Below the pieces are notes generated by a model that was given only the letters and a program-made list of their open reading frames with translations, did not search any database and had not been told where the DNA came from. This document shows positions 1-6,136 of a stretch of DNA of 8,416 bases, one piece after another. Both the position numbers and the translations under genes were made by a program. Within the stretch, counting starts at the first letter, position 1. Each line of letters begins with the position of its first letter. Origin of the DNA: JASLCR01 sp046462475. GTDB lineage: Bacteria; Patescibacteriota; Saccharimonadia; Saccharimonadales; Saccharimonadaceae. Location of the stretch: contig JBKGVB010000002.1 of the NCBI GenBank assembly GCA_046462475.1, positions 1-8,416 of the forward strand. The letters run 5' to 3'.

Positions 1-91
1 TGCCATCATAGCCAATCACACCTTCTTCTTCGTTGTTCACGAAATTCTGCGCTACGTCGCGAACAGGGATTTCTTTGAGTTGGATTTTCAT
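1..91 (-). CDS. DUF262-type (GmrSD-like) protein, N-terminus only
   Basis: Only the first 30 codons lie in the window; the gene runs off the left edge. The visible peptide begins MKIQLKEIPVRDVAQNF and continues with an acidic NNEEEGVIGYDG stretch. This resembles the N-terminus of DUF262-domain proteins, many of which carry an HNH nuclease further on and act as restriction or anti-phage nucleases of the GmrSD kind. The start is well supported: an AAAAGGAGG ribosome site lies 6 nt upstream, and the ATG overlaps the TGA of the methyltransferase in an ATGA junction, which implies translational coupling. An EcoRI-type methyltransferase directly upstream fits a restriction-modification or modification-dependent pair. 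The nuclease domain itself is not in view, so the family call rests on about 30 residues plus context. Confidence 0.6.
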   Translation of the reverse strand, partial: MKIQLKEIPVRDVAQNFVNNEEEGVIGYDG

Positions 92-1023
92 GATTGCTGC
101 CTCCTTTTGATTAAAATACGTGCGTAAATTTCCTTGCCATTGATAGTAAATCGCTTGCCGTAATTCGGATTATCTTCCATATAGCGATCAATGCCGATGA
201 TTTCAAATTGGTCGGGGTTATATTTATCAAGAAAAGTGATGGGCACACCCATCACGCCATCATAATCGGCCGGAATGTCAGCAACTTTGTTCACGTTAAT
301 GGCGTCGTAACTGTCATATTTCGGATAGTCTTCTGGCTTGTATGACTTATACAAAACTAGTTCCTCATGCCGTTTTGTCGTATCAAGATTCGTGTACCAA
401 ATCGATGGTACATTCTTTAATTTTCTATCCTCAATAATTTTGTCATAGTTCTCGCTATCTTCCGTTGTATAGAACCACATGCCACCAGCAAAACCTCGAT
501 AACCTGTCCAAAAGTCATTGCCCTGTATAAATTTGAAGATTTCCTTGGTAGCAATGGAGTTCTTATTGCCAATGACTAAAAACTTTTTCTTATATTCAAC
601 AAGCTGCGCCATATACTCTCGGAATAATGAAAACGGCGGATTTGTTACGACGATATCTGCTTCCTTTAGAATTTCAATACATTCCGGGCTGCGGAAATCG
701 CCGTTCTGTTTCAGCGGCGTCTTCACGATGTCATCATCGTTCACTGTGCCATCTTCATTCATGTCGCCAGTCAGCTCCAGCTTGTAGCTTGGCTTTTCTC
801 GTTCAAAATGGGTAGCGATAAGTTTCTTCAGTCCGTAGCGAGTGAAGTTAAGCGCGAAGTGTCGCCAAAAGTTACTCTCCACCGGATCATCGCAATTCAG
901 AAAAATCACTTTGCCCCTGAACTGTTCGCGATACCGCGAACACTCCCGCTCGATATCGCCGATTTGCGTATAAAATTCGTCTAGTTTCTGTTGCTTTGCA
1001 AGATGTAGGTTCTTTTGGGCCAT
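88..1023 (-). CDS. Adenine-specific DNA methyltransferase, EcoRI family
   Basis: Predicted S-adenosylmethionine-dependent DNA N6-adenine methyltransferase of the M.EcoRI type (PF13651-like), 311 aa, expected to protect host DNA from a cognate nuclease. Visible signatures are the N-terminal MAQKNLHLAKQQKLDEFYTQ, typical of the family, the NCDDP motif at residues 43-47, and the catalytic NPPF motif (class IV, (D/N)PP(Y/F)) at residues 128-131 inside VVTNPPFSLF. Length is usual for the family. The frame stays open to a GTG at 1062, but that would start inside a terminator hairpin; MAQKNLH at 1023 matches family N-termini and is preferred, although its ribosome site is weak. The stop overlaps the start of the DUF262 gene. 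The only visible promoter upstream is that of the structured RNA at 1046-1203, so expression probably depends on read-through past its terminator or on transcription from further upstream. Confidence 0.88.
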   Translation of the reverse strand: MAQKNLHLAKQQKLDEFYTQIGDIERECSRYREQFRGKVIFLNCDDPVESNFWRHFALNFTRYGLKKLIATHFEREKPSYKLELTGDMNEDGTVNDDDIVKTPLKQNGDFRSPECIEILKEADIVVTNPPFSLFREYMAQLVEYKKKFLVIGNKNSIATKEIFKFIQGNDFWTGYRGFAGGMWFYTTEDSENYDKIIEDRKLKNVPSIWYTNLDTTKRHEELVLYKSYKPEDYPKYDSYDAINVNKVADIPADYDGVMGVPITFLDKYNPDQFEIIGIDRYMEDNPNYGKRFTINGKEIYARILIKRRQQS

Positions 1024-1045
1024 AACACGCTTTCTGCGTTGTCCC

Positions 1046-1077
1046 AAATAAAAATAGGACACCGCTAAGGTGTTCTA
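1046..1077 (-). terminator. Rho-independent terminator ahead of the methyltransferase
   Basis: Read on the minus strand, arms 1069-1077 and 1055-1063 form a hairpin with a 5-nt loop: a GC-rich ACACC/GGTGT core, one A-C mismatch, then three more pairs. The tail TTTTTATTT (1046-1054) follows. Its 5' arm overlaps the closing helix of the structured RNA (1071-1081), and its 3' arm overlaps the long-range helix 1054-1065/1114-1125, so the three structures exclude one another. Confidence 0.6.
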
Positions 1078-1203
1078 AGCCCATATGCAGAAAGGCGTTC
1101 GCCCAACTGTTTTGCGGTGCCCTATCTAAAGGACGAACCGCACGACAGGGCTGCTGTCGCGTTGTTATCTGAAAACCGATCTGCATATTGCAGGCTTAGA
1201 ACA
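1046..1203 (-). ncRNA. Structured leader RNA or small RNA, attenuator-like
   Basis: The 190-base gap between the 118-aa gene and the methyltransferase is filled with nested complementarity. On the minus strand the 5' end (1193-1203) pairs perfectly with 1071-1081 (11 bp). This continues after a small bulge as a 9-bp helix (1180-1188 with 1083-1091). Inside are a 6-bp hairpin (1154-1159 with 1143-1148, loop 5) and an 8-bp helix (1131-1138 with 1097-1104). Its loop contains 1114-1125, which can pair over 12 bp with 1054-1065 downstream. One pair in each of the last two helices is a G-U wobble on the minus strand but A-C on the plus strand, which favours the minus strand. The RNA would start at its promoter (about 1202) and end in the U-tract at 1046-1054. 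It may be a free small RNA or the leader of the methyltransferase operon. I do not recognise a known family. Confidence 0.6.
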
Positions 1204-1208
1204 GATTA

Positions 1209-1217
1209 ATTATAGCA
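1209..1217 (-). promoter_or_regulatory. Extended -10 promoter of the structured RNA
   Basis: The minus strand reads TGCTATAAT, a perfect TATAAT with the TGn extension; no good -35 is visible. The expected start, 6-7 nt downstream, falls at about 1202, at the first bases of the RNA's closing helix. That agreement supports both calls. It lies just after the stop of the 118-aa gene. Confidence 0.6.
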
Positions 1218-1240
1218 TGCAGTGGCAATAAGAGGTGAGA

Positions 1241-1597
1241 TTAGACTTTCTCTTGAGCTTCGTCGCTGGAAGTCAATTCCCAAATTCTTACAAAATCTTC
1301 TTCAGACTCTTTAATCTCAGCGTTTAGCTGGTCAATAACATCTTGTGATACATGATTAAACAAGTCATTTTCTTCGTCATCAAGTTCAAATTCGATGAGT
1401 GCCTTATGAGTAGAAATGTATTCAAAAACAGAATCGAAAAGACTTTTTATATCTTCCACGGTACTATCGCTTAATGCAACTTCAAGATTATCAAGCCCTG
1501 GAAAAATCAAAAGAACGGAATCATCGCCAGTATCTGGATCTCCTCGATTTATCTGTACCTTAATCTTATTAATAGTTATGCCTTCATTAGAGTCCAT
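1241..1597 (-). CDS. Small acidic protein coupled to the PHP-ATPase
   Basis: A 118-aa protein that I do not recognise. It is strongly acidic (runs such as ELDDEENDLF and ESEEDF), has no signal peptide or membrane segment, and looks like a small soluble alpha/beta domain. The frame is open upstream to 1693, but the ATG at 1597 (MDSNEGITINKIKVQ) is preferred because AAGGAAG sits 6 nt before it. It also gives an 11-base overlap with the end of the ATPase gene, the usual arrangement for coupled translation. The codons are AT-rich like the ATPase. The tight coupling suggests a partner, regulator or inhibitor of the ATPase, but this is inferred from position only. Confidence 0.75.
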   Translation of the reverse strand: MDSNEGITINKIKVQINRGDPDTGDDSVLLIFPGLDNLEVALSDSTVEDIKSLFDSVFEYISTHKALIEFELDDEENDLFNHVSQDVIDQLNAEIKESEEDFVRIWELTSSDEAQEKV

Positions 1598-3701
1598 ATA
1601 TATTCTTCCTTTTATTAAACATCTTTTCATTTCCTTCGAGATGTATGATTGCTTTTTCTTCCCACTTAACAGAGCTACTATCGACGATACCAACTAACTC
1701 ATTAGAGTACATGTTACCCTCGTAATAGTTATTTTCGCTTGGGTAGTCGCAATATATAACCTGGCTTGGCAATGTGTTAACGGCTATGTTTGCATTGTGC
1801 GTCGATAACACAATTGTTTTTCCCTTATTCCTTAGATCCTTTAGTCGAGGTATTAAATAGTCAGATATATATCTGTTTCCTAATCCATTTTCAACTTCAT
1901 CAAACAGATAACAGTCATAGCTGTAGCTTTCAAGGAGACCACTAATTGACAAGATGGCTTTTTCTCCTTCAGAAGGACTGTAATCATTATTTTCGGCAAT
2001 TTTAATGACGCTGCTTTTCTTAATAACATCTCTCGCGAATATTTCTCCGACAATCTCTTTCTCTGTACTGTCGAAGTATTGATTTATATCAGAAAAATCT
2101 TCTACTGAAAAATCTTTGATTTTTTCTATTAACTTTCTGTTAATAATGATTCTTGCCTTATCAAATACAGAATCTTTTTTATATCGGTCTTCTTCAGTAA
2201 GCGTAAGAATACTTGTCTCGAACTTCACATTTCCTTTCACCGGAAGGTATCCTATGTTTATTTCCTGAGAAGTTCGAACATTATTTAGAGAGTCTAAGAC
2301 GAGCTTATTAGACTCAAGCCTATGAAGGCGTTTTGAAACTAATTTTGAGAAGCCAATATTATTGGGCTTTGGTTTTCTTTGGGCTTTCTTCTGAAGTGAC
2401 TCTTTGAGTGCGGATAAGAATAGCTCTGTGTGTTCTGCAATGAAGATCTCTCTATGCTTAGTCGTAACTCTTTTTTGGATCTCAACCTTAAGTTTATTGA
2501 GTTCTTCGTTAAGCTTTTCTTTGTCCTTCTGACTGGCAGGCGATTTCCTCACGGTCGAGTTTATCGTAATTACCTCATCAATTTTCTTTATACGAACGTC
2601 TGCGGCATTCAAAATACTTTCGATTGGAATCGCAAGGTTATTTGAGAACGTCGATGAGATTTTAAGTATTCTTTTACTTTTTTTATTCTTGCTTGAGTCT
2701 TCTCTGTAATCTATGAAGCTCTTGATAAAATTTTGCGTAGTTTGTTCATTATAATTAATAACATTATTGAAGCCATCAACTGTAGCGCTGTAGCTATCTT
2801 TATCAATTTCAACAGATTCTTCATGGGACTTAATCATCTCTTCATACAGTCGTGCATATTCTTTTCCTTCGTGTAAAAAAACGCGCTTCCCAATGTCACA
2901 AAAGTATTTATACACATGTTCTTTGAGTAGAATCGTTTTTCCGGAGCCTTTTTCGCCAAAAACAACATTAATATCTTCGAATACTGCTACAGACGCGTTG
3001 TCTATTGAAATAGTGTGTCGTGTTGCACCATTCAGCACATTTTTAACAAAACCCTTTGCGTCACTCGCAAGTTCAAAGAACTTTTCGAATGAATCAATAT
3101 GGAATTTTATCTCCGGCAGAGCATCTTTTGAATAAGTATCCCAATCCTTAACGTCACTTCCTATTAATGAGAGGTGTTCGGCGTGATCATTGACAACTCC
3201 CATTGATCGTAACTTTGAAGTCTCAAGAATAACGATATAATCCGTGAGGTCTTTGAATAGTTCCTCCTTCTCCCCAATTGTGAATCCTCTCTCTTTGTCC
3301 ATGAAATGAGGGATTATTATAATATTTTCGCGGCCGAATGATTTAACTTTTGCGATGAAATCTTCGTAAGACAGCGAAAATGTATCGTAATTTCTAGATG
3401 TATCATTATCAAATGTAGAATAGAATTCATTAATACACTTAGGGTTACATATAAGAACTATGTGGCGTCGTTCATCATGAAAATCAATATCTAATTCAAT
3501 ACCCGGAAAGATAGTTAATTCAGGACTTAGCTCTACGATCTTCTTATATTCCGCTTCATCAAACTTATTGTGATTTGTAATTGCACAAACCTTAACATTT
3601 TGTTCAGACATTTTATCAACAAAAGCCTGCGGTGCAATATTACGTTTCGCGCCGTCTCCTTTTTTGCACTTTTGTGTATGAGCATGAAGGTCAATCCTCA
3701 T
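1587..3701 (-). CDS. PHP-domain/SMC-like ATPase, probable anti-phage protein (TrlF/Ppl-like)
   Basis: A 704-aa two-domain protein. Residues 1-220 form a PHP phosphoesterase/nuclease domain: DLHAHT (4-9, metal-binding HxH), ITNHN (41-45, where TDHN is usual), GIELD (67-71), PHF (131-133) and GSDVKDW (181-187). The last His of the common GSDxH motif is Lys here. Residues 240-690 form an ABC/SMC-type ATPase: Walker A GEKGSGKT (249-256), a long Lys/Glu-rich insertion likely to form a coiled coil (about 390-445), signature SPSEGEKA (575-582), Walker B CYLFDE (597-602) and switch STHN (633-636). No Toprim domain is seen, which separates it from OLD nucleases. This layout matches TrlF-family ATPases and the defence type called Ppl. 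The start at 3701 (MRIDLHAHT) has AAAGG upstream and the normal PHP N-terminus; an ATG at 3746 is possible but less likely. It overlaps the 118-aa gene by 11 bases. Confidence 0.85.
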   Translation of the reverse strand: MRIDLHAHTQKCKKGDGAKRNIAPQAFVDKMSEQNVKVCAITNHNKFDEAEYKKIVELSPELTIFPGIELDIDFHDERRHIVLICNPKCINEFYSTFDNDTSRNYDTFSLSYEDFIAKVKSFGRENIIIIPHFMDKERGFTIGEKEELFKDLTDYIVILETSKLRSMGVVNDHAEHLSLIGSDVKDWDTYSKDALPEIKFHIDSFEKFFELASDAKGFVKNVLNGATRHTISIDNASVAVFEDINVVFGEKGSGKTILLKEHVYKYFCDIGKRVFLHEGKEYARLYEEMIKSHEESVEIDKDSYSATVDGFNNVINYNEQTTQNFIKSFIDYREDSSKNKKSKRILKISSTFSNNLAIPIESILNAADVRIKKIDEVITINSTVRKSPASQKDKEKLNEELNKLKVEIQKRVTTKHREIFIAEHTELFLSALKESLQKKAQRKPKPNNIGFSKLVSKRLHRLESNKLVLDSLNNVRTSQEINIGYLPVKGNVKFETSILTLTEEDRYKKDSVFDKARIIINRKLIEKIKDFSVEDFSDINQYFDSTEKEIVGEIFARDVIKKSSVIKIAENNDYSPSEGEKAILSISGLLESYSYDCYLFDEVENGLGNRYISDYLIPRLKDLRNKGKTIVLSTHNANIAVNTLPSQVIYCDYPSENNYYEGNMYSNELVGIVDSSSVKWEEKAIIHLEGNEKMFNKRKNIYGL

Positions 3702-3764
3702 AAATGCCTTTCTGATAGTCCATGTAAAATTAGTTACAAGAACCATTGTCTCTTGCTTATAAAG

Positions 3765-3773
3765 ATTATATCA
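3765..3773 (-). promoter_or_regulatory. Extended -10 promoter of the PHP-ATPase operon
   Basis: The minus strand reads TGATATAAT, a perfect TATAAT with TGn extension and no clear -35. The predicted start near 3758 leaves a leader of roughly 57 nt to the ATG at 3701. It has the same form as the promoter at 1209-1217, suggesting that both island transcripts use extended -10 elements. It sits in the gap between two divergent genes. Confidence 0.5.
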
Positions 3774-3811
3774 AATGAATCAATGCAGAGCTTAGATGCT
3801 AAACTTATTGT

Positions 3812-4387
3812 ATGGAAGAGAAATATTATGATTATTTCAAAGCAAAGCTGGTAAAACTCCCAGAGCTTAGGAAATACCAGAGTAGCATTGATAACCCCGA
3901 ATTCGAGAAATGGTGGGGCAGTATACTTGCAACCTGTGAAAGAATGGGAGCTAAATATAAGCGACGAGCTGAAGCAATTCATTTCTATCCTCAGGTTTTC
4001 GCTGGTGGAGATGATGATAGAGCCTACATTAATGAACGCTATCAGTCTGGACTTAATCAAGCAGGTGCGTTTCTAGAGACATTAATGGAAGAGTTGCAAA
4101 CATGGGGCCTTGATGACGGACATAAGGATTCTAGCTCTAGGCAAGATCAAGACAAAGCATTCAATCTGTATGTAACCGTAAGTCAACAACAAGCTCAACA
4201 AATCATTCAAACTATTAATCTTGATGACTATGATGATGAAACAAAGCAACAAGTTACAGAGTTGCTGGCTGAACTAAATAAGAAGAACAAAGATAAAGTA
4301 AAAATCTCAAATATTATTAAGTGGTTGGCGGACAAAAGTATAGATGCTTTGATTGCGATTCTGCTAGCGAAAGCAAATTTAACGTAG
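3812..4387 (+). CDS. Unknown protein with conserved-looking N-terminal domain, divergent from the ATPase
   Basis: A 191-aa protein. Residues 1-105 form a compact helical, aromatic-rich domain (KWWGSILATCERMG, YKRRAEAIHFYPQVF, QAGAFLETLMEEL). A Gln/Ser/Asp-rich linker follows (about 106-145), then a charged helix and a hydrophobic end (SNIIKWLADKSIDALIAILL, 167-186). A globular head, low-complexity linker and short hydrophobic tail are found in some abortive-infection-type proteins, but I cannot assign a family. It is AT-rich like the ATPase operon and is transcribed divergently from it across about 110 bases, so it may belong to the same defence module as effector, sensor or regulator (inference). 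No Shine-Dalgarno is visible before the ATG. A TGCTAAACT (3797-3805) ends 6 nt before it, so the mRNA could be leaderless. Confidence 0.75.
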   Translation: MEEKYYDYFKAKLVKLPELRKYQSSIDNPEFEKWWGSILATCERMGAKYKRRAEAIHFYPQVFAGGDDDRAYINERYQSGLNQAGAFLETLMEELQTWGLDDGHKDSSSRQDQDKAFNLYVTVSQQQAQQIIQTINLDDYDDETKQQVTELLAELNKKNKDKVKISNIIKWLADKSIDALIAILLAKANLT

Positions 4388-4400
4388 ATTTTGTAACCCT

Positions 4401-4760
4401 ATGAAACTCCTCGGTCTTCGCACGCTCATCTATCCATCAGACAATCTGGAGGCGGATAAAGCCTGGTGGTCGGACGTGCTCGGCGTAGAGCCGTATTTCG
4501 ATCAGCCGTTTTACGTCGGCTTTGACGTGGGCGGCTACGAACTCGGACTCGACCCGAACGCCAACATGGCGGACGGCCCGCGGACGTACTTCGGCGTGGA
4601 CGACGTGCAGGCGGCGGTCGATCATTTTGTGGCGCACGGTTGCACCATCTACGAACCAGTCACCGAGACTGGCGACGATATCATCGTTGCGACGGTGAAA
4701 AAACCAAACGGCCAACTCCTTGGGCTGATCTACAATCCGCATTTTGGCAAGACATCATAA
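4401..4760 (+). CDS. VOC family (glyoxalase/bleomycin-resistance fold) protein
   Basis: A 119-aa cytoplasmic protein of the vicinal-oxygen-chelate superfamily. Visible hallmarks are the opening strand (LLGLRTLIYPSDN), the helix ending in the familiar WWSDVLGVEPYF, a strand YVGFDVGGYELGL, the second-repeat helix VDDVQAAVDHFVAHGC, and the closing VKKPNGQLLGLIYNPHF. The length is that of a single two-motif chain, normally active as a dimer. Substrate cannot be told from sequence; members include lyases, dioxygenases and drug-binding proteins. It starts 13 bases after the stop of the AT-rich 191-aa gene, and base composition changes sharply here to GC-richer codons, so it probably belongs to the older chromosomal context. 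No Shine-Dalgarno is evident. Its TAA overlaps the ATG of the DUF1697 gene. Confidence 0.88.
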   Translation: MKLLGLRTLIYPSDNLEADKAWWSDVLGVEPYFDQPFYVGFDVGGYELGLDPNANMADGPRTYFGVDDVQAAVDHFVAHGCTIYEPVTETGDDIIVATVKKPNGQLLGLIYNPHFGKTS

Positions 4761-5293
4761 TGAAATATGCGATGCTACTGCGCGGCATGGGTCCGGGCGA
4801 TCCGAAATTTAATAACCAGACGATCTGCCGATGCCTGGAAGCGCTAGGATATAGCAACGTCCGTTCCCTGCAAACAAGCGGCAATTATTTGTTTGAGACC
4901 GATAAAACTAACAATACCAAACTGGAGACTGCTATCGAAGATGCCATCGAGCAAGCTGTGGGATTTCGTCGTGCGGCGATTGTGCGGAACTCCGATGAGG
5001 TTGCTGAGCTTATGAAGCATGATCCGTTCAAAGGCATGACGCATAGCAATGAGTCGTACCTGCTCGTCACATTCATGAAGCATCCAAAGAAACCGGAGTT
5101 CACCCTGCCCTATCAGCCACCTGGTAAGCTGTACGAAATCATCGGCGCGAAAGATGACATGTTATTTAGCGTGATCGACAACACCACCGGCAAGACGACT
5201 GATCTGATGGTATGGCTTGAGCGGCAGTTTGGCAAAGATATCACCTCGCGAACCTGGAATACGATGCAGCGCATTTACCAAAAGCTCGCATGA
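4760..5293 (+). CDS. DUF1697 family protein
   Basis: A 177-aa protein starting MKYAMLLRGMGPGDPKFNNQ, with the family's opening strand and Arg-Gly turn (normally LLRGINVGG). The next conserved block follows, CLEALGYSNVRSLQTSGNYLF, equivalent to the usual LGFxxVxTYxxSGNVxF. Residues near 75-86 (GFRRAAIVRNSDE) and the C-terminal TTDLMVWLERQFGKDITSRTWNTM, with its helix and conserved T-R-x-W-N-T, complete the match. The biochemical role of DUF1697 is not established to my knowledge. The frame extends upstream to 4640, but the ATG at 4760 gives the family N-terminus and forms a TAATG junction with the VOC gene, so translation is probably coupled. The gene ends shortly before a strong bidirectional terminator. 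Confidence 0.9.
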   Translation: MKYAMLLRGMGPGDPKFNNQTICRCLEALGYSNVRSLQTSGNYLFETDKTNNTKLETAIEDAIEQAVGFRRAAIVRNSDEVAELMKHDPFKGMTHSNESYLLVTFMKHPKKPEFTLPYQPPGKLYEIIGAKDDMLFSVIDNTTGKTTDLMVWLERQFGKDITSRTWNTMQRIYQKLA

Positions 5294-5318
5294 GGACTCA
5301 ATAAGTATGGCCCAGAAA

Positions 5319-5350
5319 GCAAAAGCGCCCCCGATCGGAGGCGCTTTTGC
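5319..5350. terminator. Bidirectional terminator between converging genes
   Basis: A perfect 11-bp inverted repeat (GCAAAAGCGCC at 5319-5329 with GGCGCTTTTGC at 5340-5350). The 10-base loop contains the palindrome CCGATCGG. T-tracts lie on the 3' side in both directions. It follows the DUF1697 stop by 25 bases and lies 24 bases beyond the stop of the opposing 137-aa gene, so it can serve both. Confidence 0.85.
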
Positions 5351-5374
5351 GCATTACTTCCGATGGAGGCGATG

Positions 5375-5788
5375 TCAGCCCGGAGGGAGGTCGCTGTTCA
5401 TGAACTCCTCGAGGAGCTTGATGATGGGGTGACCACTTGCGAGGTCGAGGCCCATCACTTCGATGAACATGCGGATGTCGAAGACCTGATTGACGAGGCT
5501 CAGGATCACTGGCAGCATCTCCATCGCCTTCTCCCCGTCGAAGAGAGCGGCCTTGAGGGGCTCCATGATGACCTCCTGGCGTCGAGCCAGCGGGCGGATG
5601 AAGTCGTCGAGGTATTCCTCGAGCTTGTCCTGGTTCTCCTTCGACGGGTCTCGCACCACCTTGCCCTTGAGCTCGTTGGCCTCGATACTGCGCATGGCCA
5701 GTTCGGCACGCACAGCGTAGAGGTCGGCGAGCTGCCGGCGCTGATCTTCGGTGAGATGTGCGATGTCGAGCGGGTTGTCAAACATCAT
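5375..5788 (-). CDS. Helical hypothetical protein with high third-position GC
   Basis: A 137-aa (136-aa if the second ATG is used) soluble, mostly alpha-helical and acidic protein that I do not recognise. A first charged helix pair (about 12-60, EDQRRQLADLYAVRAELAMR, then KENQDKLEEYLDDFIRPLAR) is followed by an amphipathic to hydrophobic segment (EMLPVILSLVNQVFDIRMFI) and a short helical tail. There is no signal peptide and there are no cysteines. AAAGGA lies 6 nt before the first of two tandem ATGs, and a strong promoter stands about 35 bases upstream, so it is likely well expressed as a single-gene unit. Codons end overwhelmingly in G or C (CTC, GAG, GAC, ATC, AAG), unlike the genes on both sides, suggesting transfer from a GC-rich genome or strong codon selection. 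Neighbouring transcripts are closed off by terminators. Confidence 0.8.
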   Translation of the reverse strand: MMFDNPLDIAHLTEDQRRQLADLYAVRAELAMRSIEANELKGKVVRDPSKENQDKLEEYLDDFIRPLARRQEVIMEPLKAALFDGEKAMEMLPVILSLVNQVFDIRMFIEVMGLDLASGHPIIKLLEEFMNSDLPPG

Positions 5789-5826
5789 GTCTCGTCCTTT
5801 CAGACGGTTCCGGATTGGACTTGTAT

Positions 5827-5855
5827 ACTATAATACTTTCGTATCATGATGTCAA
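5827..5855 (-). promoter_or_regulatory. Near-consensus sigma70-type promoter of the 137-aa gene
   Basis: On the minus strand, perfect TTGACA (5855-5850) is followed by exactly 17 bases and TATAGT (5832-5827, five of six consensus bases). The start should fall near 5820, giving a leader of about 32 nt with AAAGGA before the ATG. It is the best-matching promoter in the window. Confidence 0.8.
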
Positions 5856-5864
5856 ATATAGCAG

Positions 5865-5898
5865 AATATAAAAGCGAGCCAGATTTTCCACATGGCTC
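5865..5898 (-). terminator. Probable terminator of the small membrane-peptide transcript
   Basis: On the minus strand GAGCCA (5898-5893) pairs with TGGCTC (5881-5876) across an 11-base loop, followed by GCTTTTATATT. The stem is short, so the terminator may be weak. It lies just before the -35 box of the 137-aa gene and would end a transcript coming from about 6193. Confidence 0.5.
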
Positions 5899-6031
5899 AG
5901 GTGGGCGGACCGGGGATGGTCCGACTGTATAAATATTCACGCTCGAGGCGCGATAATTTGACATATGCATTGGTAGAAACCTTTGCGTATGGCGGCTGTA
6001 TGCCGCGGTGAGTGCCGCTTGTAGATGTTGT
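5899..6031 (-). other. Structured 3' region downstream of the 34-aa peptide gene
   Basis: These 133 bases lie between the peptide stop and the putative terminator and hold no convincing gene. Read on the minus strand they contain three simple hairpins: TAGA/TCTA right at the stop (6022-6034), GCGGC/GCCGC with a 5-base loop (5992-6006, with a further GCGG/CCGC alternative using 6005-6018), and a 6-bp CGGACC/GGTCCG stem with 6-base loop (5906-5923). Long folded 3' regions are typical of type I toxin mRNAs, where they stabilise the message or bind an antisense RNA. On the plus strand a TTGACA occurs at 5958-5963, but no matching -10 was found, so an antisense RNA is not demonstrated. Confidence 0.4.
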
Positions 6032-6136
6032 CTACTTCTTGTTGCGGTCGAAATCGCCTGATATCAACTTGGCGATAAGGACTGTAAGTAGAAGTATCAA
6101 CTGGTACAGCAGAATCGTGAGAGGCATTTCCCACAC
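6032..6136 (-). CDS. 34-aa single-pass membrane peptide, holin-like/type I toxin-like
   Basis: A very short gene, GTG start, TAG stop: MWEMPLTILLYQLILLL, then TVLIAKLISGDFDRNKK. Residues 5-22 are an unbroken hydrophobic helix (Leu/Ile-rich, no charge), followed by a charged basic tail ending NKK. A short N-terminus, one membrane helix and a Lys-rich tail resemble Fst/TxpA-type and 'putative holin-like' toxins, as well as small subunits of membrane complexes. Translation signals are excellent: AGGAGGTGA (6150-6142) matches the 16S anti-Shine-Dalgarno over nine bases, 8 nt before the GTG. An ATG two bases earlier (6138) also has good spacing but opens a 13-codon Cys-rich frame. A promoter (6201-6227) and folded 3' region accompany it. 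Toxicity is inferred from form alone; a small regulatory or structural membrane peptide is equally possible. Confidence 0.65.
   Translation of the reverse strand: MWEMPLTILLYQLILLLTVLIAKLISGDFDRNKK

Noticed and set aside
887..1186. 99-aa minus-strand reading frame
   Set aside because: It runs in another frame across the structured RNA and the methyltransferase N-terminus, with no family resemblance.
1071..1203. The 11-bp inverted repeats as ends of a MITE-like mobile element
   Set aside because: No target-site duplication flanks them, and the promoter, wobble pairs and terminator fit an RNA structure better.
1046..1203. Structured RNA as a retron msr-msd, 6S RNA, SRP RNA or tracrRNA
   Set aside because: No reverse transcriptase or Cas gene is nearby; SRP core motifs are absent; the branched fold does not look like the 6S rod with central bubble. 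6S cannot be fully excluded without a covariance search.
5363..5833. 156-aa plus-strand reading frame
   Set aside because: Antisense of the 137-aa gene and its promoter; kept open by that gene's high GC3. The minus-strand frame has the ribosome site and promoter.
5937..6134. 65-aa minus-strand reading frame overlapping the membrane-peptide gene
   Set aside because: Different frame, GTG start 10 nt from the ribosome site, no recognisable composition or family. The 34-aa frame has better spacing and a clear membrane helix, though both should be tested.
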